Shown here: piece after piece, positions 63,902 through 64,000 of the stretch
Position numbering within the stretch: position 1 is the stretch's first letter
Layout of the letters: every line of letters begins with the position of its first letter
DNA from: Kumtagia sp963820075
GTDB taxonomy: Bacteria > Pseudomonadota > Alphaproteobacteria > Rhizobiales > Rhizobiaceae
DNA: 64,000 nucleotides
Direction: 5' to 3'
NCBI GenBank assembly: GCA_963820075.1
Contig: CAWFYS010000008.1
Location: 1-64,000 of the forward strand
Notes under the pieces: model-generated
Databases searched by the model: none
Told to the model about the DNA's origin: nothing
The model's input: the letters and a program-made list of their open reading frames with translations, nothing else
Program-made: the position numbers and the translations under genes

Positions 63902-64000
63902 CTATTGCGGCTTGCCGTTCGTCCACACCACTTCCTGGCCGAACAGCGGCACGCTGGCGATGGCCATCTTGGCGGAGCCGTCCTGGACCTGCCGCGAATG
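63902..64000 (-). CDS. 3' end of a gene cut by the right edge
   Basis: The reverse strand has an open frame of 32 codons ending at stop 63902: HSRQVQDGSAKMAIASVPLF then GQEVVWTNGKPQ. Coding character is clear from the stop-free frame and usage of G/C third bases, but the family cannot be told from so short a tail. Confidence 0.5.
   Translation of the reverse strand, partial: HSRQVQDGSAKMAIASVPLFGQEVVWTNGKPQ

Overview
The window looks like a chromosome segment of an alphaproteobacterium of the order Hyphomicrobiales (Rhizobiales), most likely near Mesorhizobium/Phyllobacteriaceae. Grounds: uniformly high GC, a BA14K-family protein, rhizobial palindromic repeats of the RIME type (58.7 and 62.3 kb), and a core gene set typical of that group (dihydropyrimidinase, MacAB-like exporter, ilvC, UvrD helicase). 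No rRNA, CRISPR array or integrase is seen. There is one tRNA, tRNA-Lys(CTT) at 44.46-44.53 kb.

The tRNA divides the window in two. To its right (44.9-64 kb) lie compact housekeeping genes, almost all intact: dihydropyrimidinase, a PhzF-type isomerase, a MacA/MacB-like three-gene exporter, a nuclease/NUDIX pair, a BA14K protein, a trypsin-like protease with a small partner, ilvC, a TetR regulator, a UvrD helicase carrying a palindromic repeat inside its coding sequence, a BrnT-like toxin/antitoxin pair, an EamA exporter and a hexapeptide acetyltransferase. To its left (about 5-44 kb) is accessory DNA: IS remnants (ISAs1, ISAzo13, IS256-like), truncated genes, an inverted gene segment and many frameshifts.

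Layout of the left part: 1-5.1 kb, a giant exonuclease-RecQ-UvrD fusion (reverse strand, runs off the left edge, three frameshifts); 6.5-12 kb, secreted/periplasmic proteins (DUF3300, DUF2950, LTXXQ, OmpA-DUF2092 and small proteins); 12-19 kb, an NhaC antiporter and an arginine deiminase cluster (YfcC-type transporter, arcA, arcB, arcC), every arc gene frameshifted; 19-24 kb, an outer-membrane protein, two small coupled genes, a PPK2 kinase and an HlyD-like adaptor with a small membrane partner; 24-27 kb, an ISAs1 copy and a DUF2254 gene whose 5' two thirds is inverted relative to its 3' third; 27-30 kb, beta-carbonic anhydrase facing a SulP transporter, and a two-helix K+ channel; 30-38.7 kb, phospholipase-D-type enzymes, an MFS transporter, IS remnants and a GlsB-type protein; 38.7-42.4 kb, three overlapping lipoprotein genes; 42.9-44.2 kb, a GltS symporter.

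Many left-side genes would help a cell cope with acid, ion or envelope stress: ammonia from arginine, Na+/H+ exchange, CO2/bicarbonate handling, polyphosphate, K+ flux, cardiolipin synthesis and periplasmic proteins. Treating them as one stress-adaptation island next to tRNA-Lys is inference. The strongest unusual observations are the inverted DUF2254 segment, tandem copies of the ilvC 3' end, the palindromic element inside uvrD, the three-lipoprotein operon with two LssY-like paralogues, and the very uneven distribution of frameshifts.
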